From: Brasilonema sp. CT11
Lineage (GTDB): Bacteria > Cyanobacteriota > Cyanobacteriia > Cyanobacteriales > Nostocaceae
Direction of reading: 5' to 3'
Length of the DNA: 64,000 bases
Assembly (NCBI RefSeq): GCF_017982655.1
Contig: NZ_JABXYX010000020.1
Coordinates: 1-64,000 of the forward strand
The translations under genes were made by a program, and so were the position numbers. This document shows, one piece after another, positions 1 to 8,442 of this stretch. The notes beneath the pieces are model-generated. The model made no database searches. It saw only the letters and a program-made list of their open reading frames with translations, and had not been told where the DNA came from. How positions within the stretch are numbered: position 1 is the first letter of the stretch; the number at the start of each line of letters is the position of its first letter.

Positions 1-2
1 TA

Positions 3-59
3 GATACTTTACTGCAAGGGTCAGCCGATTTGATAGACGAAGCTGAAAAATATAAATAA
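3..59 (+). CDS. C-terminal end of an unidentified plus-strand gene (partial)
   Basis: One plus-strand frame is open from the window edge to a TAA and reads as 18 plausible residues ending in DLIDEAEKYK. A hairpin with a T-run follows closely, as expected at the end of a transcription unit. The piece is too short to assign a family, and it could be chance. It would be convergent with the CHAT-type fragment on the other strand. Confidence 0.3.
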   Translation, partial: DTLLQGSADLIDEAEKYK

Positions 60-80
60 GACTAATCATTCATTCATTAA

Positions 81-113
81 GTTCGCGAATAATATCCGCG
101 AACTCACTTTTTT
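81..113 (+). terminator. Rho-independent-like terminator between convergent genes
   Basis: GTTCGCG and CGCGAAC (positions 81-87 and 97-103) form a perfect 7-bp stem with a 9-base AT-rich loop, followed within a few bases by six T residues (108-113). The T-run is on the plus side, so it suits the gene entering from the left edge. The stop codon of the minus-strand CHAT-type fragment abuts the stem. Confidence 0.5.
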
Positions 114-640
114 GTCCAAAGTCCAATAATTAAAATTCTAATCTTTTCTCTGTAAGTCCGGTTTCCGCGTTCAGCATGTGGCGAACTTAAAGCAATTTCC
201 GCGCCTTGATAATTAGTTAATACATCCCACAAATGCCAGGGAAGTTTACGCAATTCTTGGCAATCCGTGCAAATAATCACCCTGATTTCATCTTCAGGCT
301 TTAATTCTTCTAGACAACTTCTGATAGAACTAAAAGCTGATGATTGTAACCAGGCGTTAAAACTTTCAAGTAATTGTTGTGATTGATGATTGCACTTTTC
401 GTCAAGAGCTTTGATATTTACGCTTCTACCATTAATCGGTTTAATTCTAAATTGACTATACCGACTGCGATAGGTGTTGTGCCATGTATTCAATAACTGG
501 GGAATAGTATTATTTCCAGGTAACTTACCCGTGATCGTTCGATAAGCTCTTTCTCCGTCATTAGCGATTTCTAAAGTAACATGAAATTCGGAATTAATCT
601 TGCCATTAAACTTGAGGATAACTAATTTTTTCATAAGCAA
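104..640 (-). pseudogene. Truncated CHAT/CHASE2-type protein, N-terminal module only
   Basis: The 178 residues match the N-terminal module typical of cyanobacterial CHAT or CHASE2-domain proteins. Recognisable parts are a start MKKLVILKF, a segment ITGKLPGN, the block LKPEDEIRVIICTDCQELR with LPWHLWD, and a REKIRILII strand. In intact relatives that strand leads into several hundred more residues (CHAT protease-like or CHASE2 sensor). Here the frame instead ends after GLWTKK, so a deletion or frameshift has removed the rest. It is the last gene of a three-gene cassette (sigma-like factor, DUF1822 protein, CHAT/CHASE2 protein) that recurs in cyanobacteria. The biochemical role of the cassette is not established. 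A small stand-alone protein is possible but less likely. Confidence 0.6.
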
Positions 641-685
641 TGTAAAGTAATTTTTTGTTCGTAATACTAATTGTCTGTAACTCGG

Positions 686-775
686 AACCTCACCCTGCCC
701 TGTCGGGCATCCCTCTCCTTACTAAGGAGAGGGAAAGATTTTAGCGCAGCTAAAAGCGAGGGTGAGGTGAAAAGC
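686..775. repeat. 90-bp dispersed palindromic repeat, copy 1
   Basis: It begins AACCTCACCCTGCCCTGTCG and ends with the inverted match AGGGTGAGGTGAAAAGC. Nested palindromes lie inside: CCTCTCCTT/AAGGAGAGG and TTTTAGCGCAGCTAAAA. Copy 2 lies 46 bp downstream in the same orientation with only a few differences. The nested stems suggest a folded RNA or DNA element of the REP/MITE kind. It has no coding potential of its own; the short open frames here are by-products. Confidence 0.8.
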
Positions 776-821
776 CTACGGTGTACACACAAGTCCTCGA
801 ATCACTCAAAATTCGGTGCAA

Positions 822-911
822 AACCTCACCCTGCCCTACCGGGCATCCCTCTCCTTGCTAAGGAGAGGGAAAGATTTTAGCGCAGCTAAAAGCGAGGGTG
901 AGGTGAAAAGC
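822..911. repeat. 90-bp dispersed palindromic repeat, copy 2
   Basis: This is a near-identical direct copy of the element at 686-775 with the same nested palindromes. The two differ at only a few positions (for example TGTCG versus TACCG after CTGCCC). Together they fill most of the gene-free stretch between the CHAT-type fragment and the DUF1822 gene. Confidence 0.8.
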
Positions 912-923
912 GAGAACACTATG

Positions 924-952
924 AGCGTTAAGCGTAGCTCTCCGAAGGAATC
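924..952. repeat. 29-bp dispersed repeat
   Basis: The sequence beginning AGCGTTAAGCGTAGCTCTCC recurs on the opposite strand at 27274-27302 with one mismatch. There it interrupts an IS630-type transposase gene, which marks it as a mobile or copied short element rather than a local regulatory site. Confidence 0.75.
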
Positions 953-972
953 GCCCATACGAAATATACTTA

Positions 973-1914
973 TCACACAAGGAACTCTTGTGTTACTTTT
1001 GACTCTCCTAAAATCACATCAATACTAAATTTCTCCCCAAATTGGGCGCTAAATTCGACTTCAATCCAATTATCATTCTGCCGAGAAATCGTATCTAAAA
1101 CTTCCTCTCCCTTATCGTCAATCACAGCCACCTTTAATCCTTCAGATATATACACATTTGCCCCAGGTATATACTCATCTTTGGGAAGAGACACTTGTAT
1201 CAAAATGTTAACTTCATCTTGATTTTTTATTGCTGACTGATTTTCCGTTGCGATCGTCACAATCAAAGCAACAGATAAGCCATTTAACTCCAAGCCCAAA
1301 TCAATTTTTTTCCCGCGTGTGATACTGAAACTTCTACACCCCATCCATTCAATTTGTTGCGGATGTAAAATTTCATCAATTGTTTGCCAACCTTCTGTAA
1401 CAACTCCTTTTATCCATTGGTGAAGACTAACTGTTGCTGCTTGTTCTTTATCTGTTAAATAATCGAGTAAATCGTCTACTGATTGCAACTGGCTAATCGG
1501 AATTTTAGCTGCTGCTTGAGTTGTAAAACCTAGAATCGTCGCTGATTTTAAAGATTCGCTCAACTGCACAGCTACATAGCCAACTCTATCAGATCTAACC
1601 TCTGGTGGAATCTCCAAATATTCTGCATTTGGTAAAACAGGACGACACTCTAATTTACCTATCTTTTTGACTTCTAAATCTGCCACATCAATTAAACTCT
1701 GCATCCAAGGATTGTAATTCTCCTCTTCCTCTTGATTAGTTTCAAAATCCATACAGCGAAGATAAGAATCTACTGCATATACAGCTAAAGTATTGAGATA
1801 TATTTTTCTGGCCTTTTCATTGTTTGATATCCCTTGTCTGCGCTTATCAGCCTTATCATGAGCCTCAAAACTCAAAGGAACTCTAAAAGATATTTGTTCA
1901 GCGTTAGCGTTCAT
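973..1914 (-). CDS. DUF1822 family protein
   Basis: The 313-residue soluble protein starts MNANAEQISFRVPLSFEAHD and has the charged N-terminal region, the WMGCRSFSI segment and the C-terminal beta-rich part expected of cyanobacterial DUF1822 proteins. No signal peptide or membrane segment is visible. Length is in the usual range and both ends look intact. It lies 46 bp downstream of the sigma-like gene and upstream of the truncated CHAT-type gene, the order usually seen for these families, so co-transcription is likely. Its molecular function is unknown. The link to signalling is inferred only from these neighbours. Confidence 0.75.
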   Translation of the reverse strand: MNANAEQISFRVPLSFEAHDKADKRRQGISNNEKARKIYLNTLAVYAVDSYLRCMDFETNQEEEENYNPWMQSLIDVADLEVKKIGKLECRPVLPNAEYLEIPPEVRSDRVGYVAVQLSESLKSATILGFTTQAAAKIPISQLQSVDDLLDYLTDKEQAATVSLHQWIKGVVTEGWQTIDEILHPQQIEWMGCRSFSITRGKKIDLGLELNGLSVALIVTIATENQSAIKNQDEVNILIQVSLPKDEYIPGANVYISEGLKVAVIDDKGEEVLDTISRQNDNWIEVEFSAQFGEKFSIDVILGESKVTQEFLV

Positions 1915-1960
1915 AATTAATTATCCTTAATGTTGAAGTGCAAAGAGTGAAGATTGTGAA

Positions 1961-2647
1961 CTACTGTAAATATTTACGAAAATAATTGATAATCGTACGC
2001 TTTTTTATGTTGCGTTGATATAACTCCGAAAGTCTTGGTATTGGATGACCTAATTTTTTTGATATATCTTCCCATTTATATTCATTAAGTCTCATCAACA
2101 TCACTACTTGTAAATTTGCATTTTGATCTTCTCTGATATAAGTTTTTCGTAAAATACCTTCTAGGTCATTTTTCACAAAATCCCTAACTGCTGATAATTT
2201 CAGTTCATCGTCACTTTCAGCAATTAATTTATCTTTGAGTTCATCTTTAGCTCTAGATAGTTCTTTGCTAGTAGGCTTATCCGAGTCGCTACCACAACTA
2301 TCTAATTCATCGAGGGATAATATTCTGGGACGATTTCTGATTTGTCTTAAAATATCTTGAAATCGCCATTGGAATATTTGATTGACCCAAGCCATTACTT
2401 TATGTTCTGAGTGATAATTATTGAGATTTTTGCAAATCTCCACATAGGTTTTTGCCTCAGCTTCCTGATAAATCTCTTCAAAGTCGGGTAAACTCTGCCA
2501 TTGCGTAAATTTATTTAATTTTCCGGAATCCTGAATTTTTTTGATTAACTGATTCAACGATTTCCGTCGTTCACGACTCTTAGGCGGATGTAGTTGTGCT
2601 TCCTTTACTAACTGTCGCAGTTGATAATCTAAAACATCTTCATCCAT
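1961..2647 (-). CDS. Sigma-70-like regulatory protein of the DUF1822/CHAT cassette
   Basis: The 228-residue protein begins with a helical segment (VKEAQLHPPKSRERRKSLNQ) typical of a cyanobacterial sigma-70-like family. A region-2-like helical block follows (residues about 70-105, with AWVNQIFQWRFQDILR). The C-terminal part (KWEDISKKLGHPIPRLSELY) resembles a region-4 helix-turn-helix. Conservation with housekeeping sigma factors is weak, so promoter recognition is inferred rather than seen. It is the first gene of the minus-strand cassette and probably controls or is controlled with the DUF1822 and CHAT-type genes. The start ATG is followed by a clean open frame and no better start is visible. 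Confidence 0.65.
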   Translation of the reverse strand: MDEDVLDYQLRQLVKEAQLHPPKSRERRKSLNQLIKKIQDSGKLNKFTQWQSLPDFEEIYQEAEAKTYVEICKNLNNYHSEHKVMAWVNQIFQWRFQDILRQIRNRPRILSLDELDSCGSDSDKPTSKELSRAKDELKDKLIAESDDELKLSAVRDFVKNDLEGILRKTYIREDQNANLQVVMLMRLNEYKWEDISKKLGHPIPRLSELYQRNIKKRTIINYFRKYLQ

Positions 2648-2886
2648 CTAAACCTCCTGCTTAACTCCAAAAGTTCGGTAATTTGTTGTAAATATCGAAA
2701 CATTAATATAAAATGATGCGATAAGACTCCCGTACCACTTCAAACCCTTATACGAATGAGACGCGGAGTTTTTACGCAAAATTAAGAAGAATTTTTTCTG
2801 TAGTACAAACCTACATTATTTCTAGTGACGAAAATCTATAATCTTCAGTAGTGCAATTCGCGATCTCATTCCCTTTGTAAGTTACC

Positions 2887-4242
2887 ATGACCACTTCATC
2901 CCGTCGCTATCACATCACCACCTTCGGTTGCCAAATGAACAAAGCCGACTCAGAACGTATGGCTGGCATCTTAGAAGACATGGGCTTTGAGTGGTCAGAA
3001 GACCCGAATCAAGCAGATTTGATTCTCTACAACACCTGTACAATTAGAGATAATGCCGAGCATAAAGTATATTCTTATCTAGGTAGACAAGCAAAGCGTA
3101 AGCATGAGCAACCAGACTTAACTATCGTTGTTTCAGGTTGCGTTGCGCAGCAGGAAGGCGAAGCACTGTTACGGCGTGTGCCAGAGTTAGACTTGGTGAT
3201 GGGACCGCAACACACTAATCGTCTGCAAGATTTGCTACAACAAGTTTTTGACGGCAACCAAGTTGTCGCAACTGAACCCGTTCACATTATGGAAGATATC
3301 ACCAAGCCGCGACGGGATAGCAGCGTAACTGCTTGGGTGAATGTGATTTACGGCTGTAATGAACGCTGCACTTACTGTGTGGTTCCTAATGTACGCGGTG
3401 TTGAGCAATCCCGTACACCCGAAGCAATTCGCACGGAAATGGAAGGAATCGGGCGGCTTGGTTATAAAGAAGTAACCTTACTCGGTCAAAATATTGATGC
3501 TTATGGGCGAGATTTACCAGGAGTCACGCCGGAAGGTCGCCATTTGCACACTTTGACAGATTTACTTTACTATGTCCATGATGTGCCAGGAATTGAGCGG
3601 ATTCGGTTTGCCACTTCTCACCCGCGTTATTTCACCGAACGCCTGATCAAAGCTTGCGCGGAATTACCCAAGGTGTGCGAACACTTCCACATTCCCTTCC
3701 AATCTGGAGATAACGAAGTTCTAAAGCGCATGAGTCGGGGTTACACTCATGAGAAATATCGCCGGATAATCGATACAATTCGGCGGTATATGCCAGATGC
3801 GTCGATTAGTGCTGATGCAATTGTGGGTTTTCCGGGTGAGACAGAACAACAGTTTGAAAATACTCTCACATTGGTAGATGATATTGGCTTTGATTTGTTG
3901 AATACAGCAGCGTATTCTCCACGTCCTGGAACACCAGCAGCAATTTGGGATGAGCAATTGAGTGAAGAGATTAAGAGCGATCGCCTGCAACGACTCAATC
4001 ATCTTGTTGGTATCAAAGCAGCCGAGCGATCGCAACGTTACATGGGACGCACTGAAGAAGTCCTAGTTGAAGATCAAAACACCAAAGACAAAACCCAAGT
4101 CATGGGACGTATCCGTGGAAACCGTCTCACCTTTTTCACTGGTGATATCAATAAACTTAAGGGCAAGTTGGTTCAAGTAAAAATTACCGAAGTTCGTGCT
4201 TTTAGCTTAACAGGTGAGGAAATTCCGGTCTTGGTTTGCTAG
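2887..4242 (+). CDS. miaB: tRNA-2-methylthio-N6-dimethylallyladenosine synthase MiaB
   Basis: MiaB adds the 2-methylthio group to i6A37 of tRNAs reading UNN codons, using two [4Fe-4S] clusters and S-adenosylmethionine. The 451 residues are full length. The N-terminal methylthiotransferase domain carries the three auxiliary-cluster cysteines (C15, C51, C85). The radical-SAM motif CNERCTYC is at C157/C161/C164, and a TRAM RNA-binding domain ends the protein ([10 protein letters not shown] onward). The MiaB-type start [13 protein letters not shown] separates it from RimO and MtaB. It stands alone; the upstream sigma-like gene is divergent. Confidence 0.95.
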   Translation: MTTSSRRYHITTFGCQMNKADSERMAGILEDMGFEWSEDPNQADLILYNTCTIRDNAEHKVYSYLGRQAKRKHEQPDLTIVVSGCVAQQEGEALLRRVPELDLVMGPQHTNRLQDLLQQVFDGNQVVATEPVHIMEDITKPRRDSSVTAWVNVIYGCNERCTYCVVPNVRGVEQSRTPEAIRTEMEGIGRLGYKEVTLLGQNIDAYGRDLPGVTPEGRHLHTLTDLLYYVHDVPGIERIRFATSHPRYFTERLIKACAELPKVCEHFHIPFQSGDNEVLKRMSRGYTHEKYRRIIDTIRRYMPDASISADAIVGFPGETEQQFENTLTLVDDIGFDLLNTAAYSPRPGTPAAIWDEQLSEEIKSDRLQRLNHLVGIKAAERSQRYMGRTEEVLVEDQNTKDKTQVMGRIRGNRLTFFTGDINKLKGKLVQVKITEVRAFSLTGEEIPVLVC

Positions 4243-4411
4243 CTGTCAGCGTTAGAGGAACTTTTAATTTGATTGGATAGTGCGATATCACGCTTTTTGG
4301 CTGCGGTTTCGCAGTTCGCTTGCAAAGAAAAAGTGTTGGTGAGAACCTGTCAGTACTAATTACGTCGAAATATTCAGAACATGCATTTTTTCTTTTAGTG
4401 AACAGGTAAGT

Positions 4412-4867
4412 ATGCAGCAACTAACTTGGAGACAGTTAAAGTTTGTAATAGGAGTTTTTTTGGCTATAGGGATTACTCCAGTCCTAGCTCAAAATACACC
4501 ACAAAACCCACCCGCACGCACGTATCAACCTGGCTATTGGCAACCGATCGCACGAGTCAATCCAAAAAGCCCATTTGCAGTTGTCCTAGTCAATCAAACA
4601 AAGTCTGCTTTGAAATACAATTTTCTTGATGGACGTGCGGATAGCGACTTATCTGTGGGAGCTAATACACAACTCAAAAATATTTCCCTACCAGTTAACA
4701 TTGCCGTTTACGATCCTTCGCAAGAAGCTGCCACTCAAGACGCAAGCGGTTTGAGGTATGAAACTTCTGTGACAAATAATGTTCTGACAATCACAATTAT
4801 GCCTGCTAAAACTACTGGTTATCATGTGATTAACATAGCTAGAAATGGAGCTATTTACAAATATTAG
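4412..4867 (+). CDS. Secreted protein of unknown function
   Basis: The 151-residue protein has a clear signal peptide: basic start MQQLTWRQLK, hydrophobic core FVIGVFLAIGITPVLA, likely cleavage at ALA-Q near residue 26. The mature part is small and beta-rich (FAVVLVNQTKSALKYNFLDG, LPVNIAVYDPS), resembling a periplasmic or exported immunoglobulin-like fold, but I do not recognise a named family. It lies just upstream of the C26-type hydrolase gene, separated by the repeated 50-bp leader, so co-regulation is uncertain. Confidence 0.7.
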   Translation: MQQLTWRQLKFVIGVFLAIGITPVLAQNTPQNPPARTYQPGYWQPIARVNPKSPFAVVLVNQTKSALKYNFLDGRADSDLSVGANTQLKNISLPVNIAVYDPSQEAATQDASGLRYETSVTNNVLTITIMPAKTTGYHVINIARNGAIYKY

Positions 4868-4887
4868 AGCGAACAAATAAAAATACA

Positions 4888-4937
4888 GCAACTTTGCCTG
4901 GATGTGCTACGCTATCTGAATTTGAGGCGTGATAGAG
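4888..4937 (+). promoter_or_regulatory. Duplicated 50-bp leader element, copy 1
   Basis: It reads GCAACTTTGCC then four variable bases then TGTGCTACGCTATCTGAATT and on to GAGGCGTGAYAGAG. The same 50 bases (45 identical) recur directly before ddl. In both cases the block ends within about 15 bp of the gene's ATG. It contains no obvious sigma-70 consensus. It could be a shared promoter, RNA leader or dispersed repeat captured twice. Confidence 0.6.
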
Positions 4938-4949
4938 TCTGCAAAAACG

Positions 4950-5693
4950 ATGAGTCAAGAATCCAAACCCCCACAGATTGGTATCACAACCTATGGTCGT
5001 CAGCGAGCAACTGCTATATCCCCACTGAGTGCTTACTCAAATGCTGTACAAGCCGCAGGAGGTGTGCCAGTTTTCTTGCCAGCAACAGAGGTTGAGCCAC
5101 TAAAACTCCTTGAGCCTCTTGATGGTCTTATTCTTCCTGGTGGTGGAGATATTGATCCAGTTTTTTACAATGGCTCGTTTCATCCTAAGATTTATTCTGT
5201 GGATTCACACAGAGATGTTTTTGAACTCCAAATAGCACGCTTTGCTCTAGATAACCACATACCAGTGTTAGGCATTTGCAGAGGATTGCAAATCTTGATT
5301 GTGGTATCTGGTGGTACTCTCATTCCTGATATACCAGATAAGTACGGTACATCCGTCTTGCATAGACTAGAACCAGAACCAGGACTGTGGCAATCTACAG
5401 AGCATATAATCAAAATCAATCCAAATAGCCGTCTGGCAAAGTTGATTCAAAAAACTCAAATATCTGTGGTTTCATTTCATCACCAAGCTGCAGGTAGAAT
5501 CCCGCCTGGTTGGCATACTGTTGCATATGCATTGAATGATGGAGTGATTGAAGCAATCGAACATGAACATCATCCTTGGGCAATAGGTGTTCAATGGCAT
5601 CCAGAACTTTCTCCAAATGATCCCAATCATCAGCGAATTTTTCAGGGTTTTATACAATCAACACTTTCTCGGAAGAATCTTATTACAATTTGA
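4950..5693 (+). CDS. Peptidase C26 / class-I glutamine amidotransferase-like hydrolase (gamma-glutamyl-GABA hydrolase family)
   Basis: The 247-residue cytosolic enzyme of the PuuD-like family is expected to cleave gamma-glutamyl amide bonds. The oxyanion region LDGLILPGGGDIDP, the nucleophile elbow LGICRGLQ with its catalytic Cys, and the C-terminal catalytic pair in VQWHPE are all present. The internal SFHHQAAGRIP block is also typical. I chose the ATG that gives MSQESKPPQIGITTYG. An in-frame GTG 21 bp upstream lies inside the repeated leader and is less likely. It is followed by ddl, so a link to peptidoglycan or amino-acid turnover is possible but unproven. Confidence 0.85.
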   Translation: MSQESKPPQIGITTYGRQRATAISPLSAYSNAVQAAGGVPVFLPATEVEPLKLLEPLDGLILPGGGDIDPVFYNGSFHPKIYSVDSHRDVFELQIARFALDNHIPVLGICRGLQILIVVSGGTLIPDIPDKYGTSVLHRLEPEPGLWQSTEHIIKINPNSRLAKLIQKTQISVVSFHHQAAGRIPPGWHTVAYALNDGVIEAIEHEHHPWAIGVQWHPELSPNDPNHQRIFQGFIQSTLSRKNLITI

Positions 5694-5729
5694 GTTTGTG
5701 TCTGTGATGGCTCAGTCAAGAAAAATAGA

Positions 5730-5779
5730 GCAACTTTGCCAAGTTGTGCTACGCTATCTGAATTTGAGGCGTGACAGAG
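5730..5779 (+). promoter_or_regulatory. Duplicated 50-bp leader element, copy 2 (before ddl)
   Basis: This copy matches the element upstream of the C26 hydrolase at 45 of 50 positions; four of the five differences are clustered after GCAACTTTGCC. The element ends ten bases before the ddl ATG, so it lies within the presumed 5' untranslated region. Confidence 0.6.
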
Positions 5780-5788
5780 GTATTTCCG

Positions 5789-6901
5789 ATGACAAAGCTG
5801 CGGGTGGGATTGCTTTTTGGTGGTCGTTCGGGAGAACATGAAGTTTCTATAAGTTCAGCGCGGGCGATCGCCAGAGCCTTGACGACAGAGCAAAATACTG
5901 ATAAGTATGAAATCTTGCCTTTCTACATCCAGAAAGATGGACGTTGGCTAGCAGGGGATGTGCCGCAACAAGTTTTGGAATCCGGAACACCGCTGCAATT
6001 GCCAACTATACCTAATGATCAATTATCAGTTGCCAAAAATCAAGTTCTGGGCCGTTGGCAATCTCCTTCCCAAGTTGCAGAAGTAGACGTTTGGTTTCCC
6101 ATTCTCCACGGTCCCAACGGTGAAGATGGCACAATACAAGGGTTACTCACCTTAATGCAGGTTCCCTTTGTTGGTTCTGGAGTGTTGGGTTCGGCGGTGG
6201 GAATGGATAAAATTGCCATGAAAACAGCCTTTGCCCAAGCGGGATTGCCACAGGTAAAATACAAAGCCTTAAATCGAGCGCAAATTTGGTCGAATCCTTG
6301 TGTTTTCCCCAAACTGTGTGATGAGATTGAGGCGACTTTGGGTTATCCGTGCTTTGTCAAACCTGCTAATTTAGGTTCATCGGTCGGTATTGCCAAAGTG
6401 CGAACAAGACCAGAATTAGAAGCAGCATTAGATAACGCCGCCAGCTACGACCGAAGGATAATTGTTGAAGCTGGAGTTGTCGTACGAGAATTAGAGTGTG
6501 CCGTTTTAGGAAATGATAGTCCGAAAGCTTCAGTTATTGGTGAAATTACTTACGCAAGCGATTATTACGATTACGATACTAAATACACAGAAGGAAAAGC
6601 AGGTTTACTGATTCCAGCACCTGTACCGGAAGCTGTCACTCGTCAAATTCAGGAAATGGCAATGCGCGCCTTTATTGCTGTTGACGCTGCTGGATTGGCA
6701 AGAGTAGATTTTTTCTACGTCGAAGCTACAGGAGAAGTTTTCATTAACGAAATCAACACATTACCAGGCTTTACAGCAACAAGTATGTACCCTTTACTTT
6801 GGGCACATAGCGGTGTTTCTTTCCCCCAATTAGTTGATAGATTAATCCAACTGGCTCTCGAAAGACATTCTGCTTCCTCAACAACGCAAGAGGAAAACTA
6901 A
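5789..6901 (+). CDS. ddl: D-alanine--D-alanine ligase
   Basis: This ATP-grasp enzyme joins two D-Ala for peptidoglycan precursors. The ATG start gives 370 residues beginning [20 protein letters not shown], with the conserved [10 protein letters not shown] entry. The segment [14 protein letters not shown], the ATP-grasp core [16 protein letters not shown] and the metal-binding end [15 protein letters not shown] all match Ddl. An in-frame GTG 18 bp upstream overlaps the repeated leader and is a less natural start. A short inverted repeat (TTTACC/GGTAAA) follows the stop. murE lies further along on the same strand but is not in the same operon. Confidence 0.95.
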   Translation: MTKLRVGLLFGGRSGEHEVSISSARAIARALTTEQNTDKYEILPFYIQKDGRWLAGDVPQQVLESGTPLQLPTIPNDQLSVAKNQVLGRWQSPSQVAEVDVWFPILHGPNGEDGTIQGLLTLMQVPFVGSGVLGSAVGMDKIAMKTAFAQAGLPQVKYKALNRAQIWSNPCVFPKLCDEIEATLGYPCFVKPANLGSSVGIAKVRTRPELEAALDNAASYDRRIIVEAGVVVRELECAVLGNDSPKASVIGEITYASDYYDYDTKYTEGKAGLLIPAPVPEAVTRQIQEMAMRAFIAVDAAGLARVDFFYVEATGEVFINEINTLPGFTATSMYPLLWAHSGVSFPQLVDRLIQLALERHSASSTTQEEN

Positions 6902-7025
6902 TTTACCGCCCTCTGGTAAAAAGTATTAATAAGTACAAATTGCGTAGAAACCAACACCAGAATAACTCACTAGTATTTCAAGAAACTATACTGAAACTAT
7001 ATAAGTTTCTACGGATACATCCTGG

Positions 7026-7061
7026 TTAACCCTTCAGTATAATCTAAAACTGGAGGGTTAA
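7026..7061 (+). promoter_or_regulatory. Inverted repeat enclosing a -10 box and covering the ribosome-binding site
   Basis: TTAACCCTTCAG and CTGGAGGGTTAA are 12-base arms (one mismatch) separated by 12 bases. The spacer contains a perfect TATAAT (7038-7043). The right arm holds the GGAGG that would serve the ATG at 7063. As DNA it could be an operator across the -10; as RNA the stem would hide the ribosome-binding site. No convincing -35 is visible at the right spacing. Confidence 0.5.
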
Positions 7062-7062
7062 A

Positions 7063-7725
7063 ATGAGCAAAGCAACTATGGAAAATAGCCAGAGTGTACA
7101 GCAGCAGTCATCGCAATCAAAAGCAGCTACACCCAAGTCGGGGAAAAAAGTTCCACCAACGACAAAGAATAAAAATTTCCTGATAAATCTGCTTGTACAT
7201 CATACTTGGCTATTGCCAGCAGGGTTGTTATTGATTTCTCTAGGTAGTACTGCTGCTGCCTTGTACAGCTTGGGCTATGTGGGGCATATGCAACCAGAGG
7301 AAGCAGAAATCGCCCAAGCTGAAATTATCAAACCAATTGAAGCACCCTCCAAAGCTATTAATCCTACACCTTTATGGATGGTGGCTGCTATTGCTCTGAG
7401 TTGTGGTAGTGGTACCTTAATAATATTCCTACTGCTAAACCGTCGGGCACAGCCTCAAGAAGCCACAAATAACATTAACCGCCATCAAAAACGCTTAGCA
7501 AAACGTCGTCCAGTATCAAAACCCCGTCCCAAGAAGAACGTACCAGCTTTTGTGCCATCAATACCAAGGACGCCTGTTGTTATAATGCCTCCTCGAACAG
7601 AAACTGTAGTCACAGTTTTACCACCAGAACAAAATATCTCGCAGAGTCAGGGTAAAGAATCTCTAGCAAATATGTTGGATATGCGCAAACATACTCCATT
7701 GTCAACCATTATACGTAAAGATTAA
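7063..7725 (+). CDS. Two-TM membrane protein of unknown function
   Basis: The 220-residue protein has a Ser/Gln/Lys-rich cytosolic N-terminus (about 40 residues) and two hydrophobic segments: WLLPAGLLLISLGSTAAALY near residues 50-70, and PLWMVAAIALSCGSGTLIIF near 103-122. An acidic loop joins them, and a long basic, proline-rich tail follows (KRLAKRRPVSKPRPKKN). I do not recognise the family. The basic tail could bind nucleic acid or membrane phospholipid, which is speculation. Translation starts from a strong GGAGG six bases upstream that lies within an inverted repeat. Confidence 0.7.
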   Translation: MSKATMENSQSVQQQSSQSKAATPKSGKKVPPTTKNKNFLINLLVHHTWLLPAGLLLISLGSTAAALYSLGYVGHMQPEEAEIAQAEIIKPIEAPSKAINPTPLWMVAAIALSCGSGTLIIFLLLNRRAQPQEATNNINRHQKRLAKRRPVSKPRPKKNVPAFVPSIPRTPVVIMPPRTETVVTVLPPEQNISQSQGKESLANMLDMRKHTPLSTIIRKD

Positions 7726-8226
7726 TATAGCAGGGAACGCTTAACAGGGAACAAAACAATTCAAAGGAGGGCTACGCCCCGCTGCGCTAACAAAAAAAAG
7801 AATTCTTTATTTTGCGGAAAGTTTGCGCGTCCGGTGAGTCCAGCGCTGCGGGAGGGGAGCCACTGCGTTGGACGGGTTTCCCGGCTTGAAGCATGTGGCG
7901 TTTTCCCTCCACAGGCGACTGGCGTTAGCGCAGCGAGACCGGAGGTCTTCCCCGAAGGGGTTTCCCGGCGCAAAACTTTTCAAGACGAATTTTGAATTGA
8001 TAATTTTGAATTTGAGCGCAGCGAGTGGTGACCGTGTTTTCTCATTAGTTCGTGTCCTAATCTACCTGGCGACTGCTATACAGAAAAATTAACACAATTC
8101 ACGAAACCGTATTGAAGTTTGAAATTTTTAGACTTCATCTGCTGTGCTTAGCAGTGGGAGATTGTGTTTCAAAAAAAGTCGCATTTTTGATTGCCAATAA
8201 CATTTTTGCTAAGTGTTTACAAAGCA
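7726..8226. other. Gene-free stretch with GC-rich dispersed repeats
   Basis: No credible gene is seen on either strand. The middle (about 7760-7980) is a mosaic of short GC-rich elements such as GCTGCGCTAAC and GCGTTAGCGCAGCGAG. The 22 bases at 7832-7853 (CGGTGAGTCCAGCGCTGCGG and two more) recur exactly at 8728-8749. Open frames here arise from the repeats. Confidence 0.6.
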
Positions 8227-8442
8227 TCAGGTAGCTACATAACCGCCATCTACAACCAAAGACTGACTCACGGTTTCTTCGCCTTCAGAGTCACGACGAG
8301 CCGCAACGACAACTTTTGCGCCTGCTTTACCAAAGGCGATCAGCAATGCTAGCGCTCCCTGCTGGAGCATCGCCGTCGCCCGACCAATTCCAGAACTTCT
8401 ACCTGTAATCATTGCAACTTTGCCTTCAAATTGACCTGCCAT
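8227..8442 (-). pseudogene. Short-chain dehydrogenase relic with internal deletion and repeat insertion
   Basis: The N-terminus is an SDR Rossmann start (MAGQFEGKVAMITGRSSGIG with the TGxxxGIG dinucleotide-binding motif) continuing through GKAGAKVVVAARR. After SEGEETV it jumps to the SDR C-terminus SLVVDGGYVAT, so about 170-180 residues, including the Ser-Tyr-Lys catalytic part, are missing while the frame stays open. Between GIGRATA and IAFGKAGAK there are about ten extra residues (MLQQGALALL) encoded by a CTCCAGCAGGGAGCGCTAGC-like dispersed repeat inserted in frame. It cannot be a working enzyme. Confidence 0.8.

Noticed and set aside
671-1028. Two plus-strand open frames with near-identical peptides
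   Set aside because: They are translations of the duplicated 90-bp repeat, not genes.
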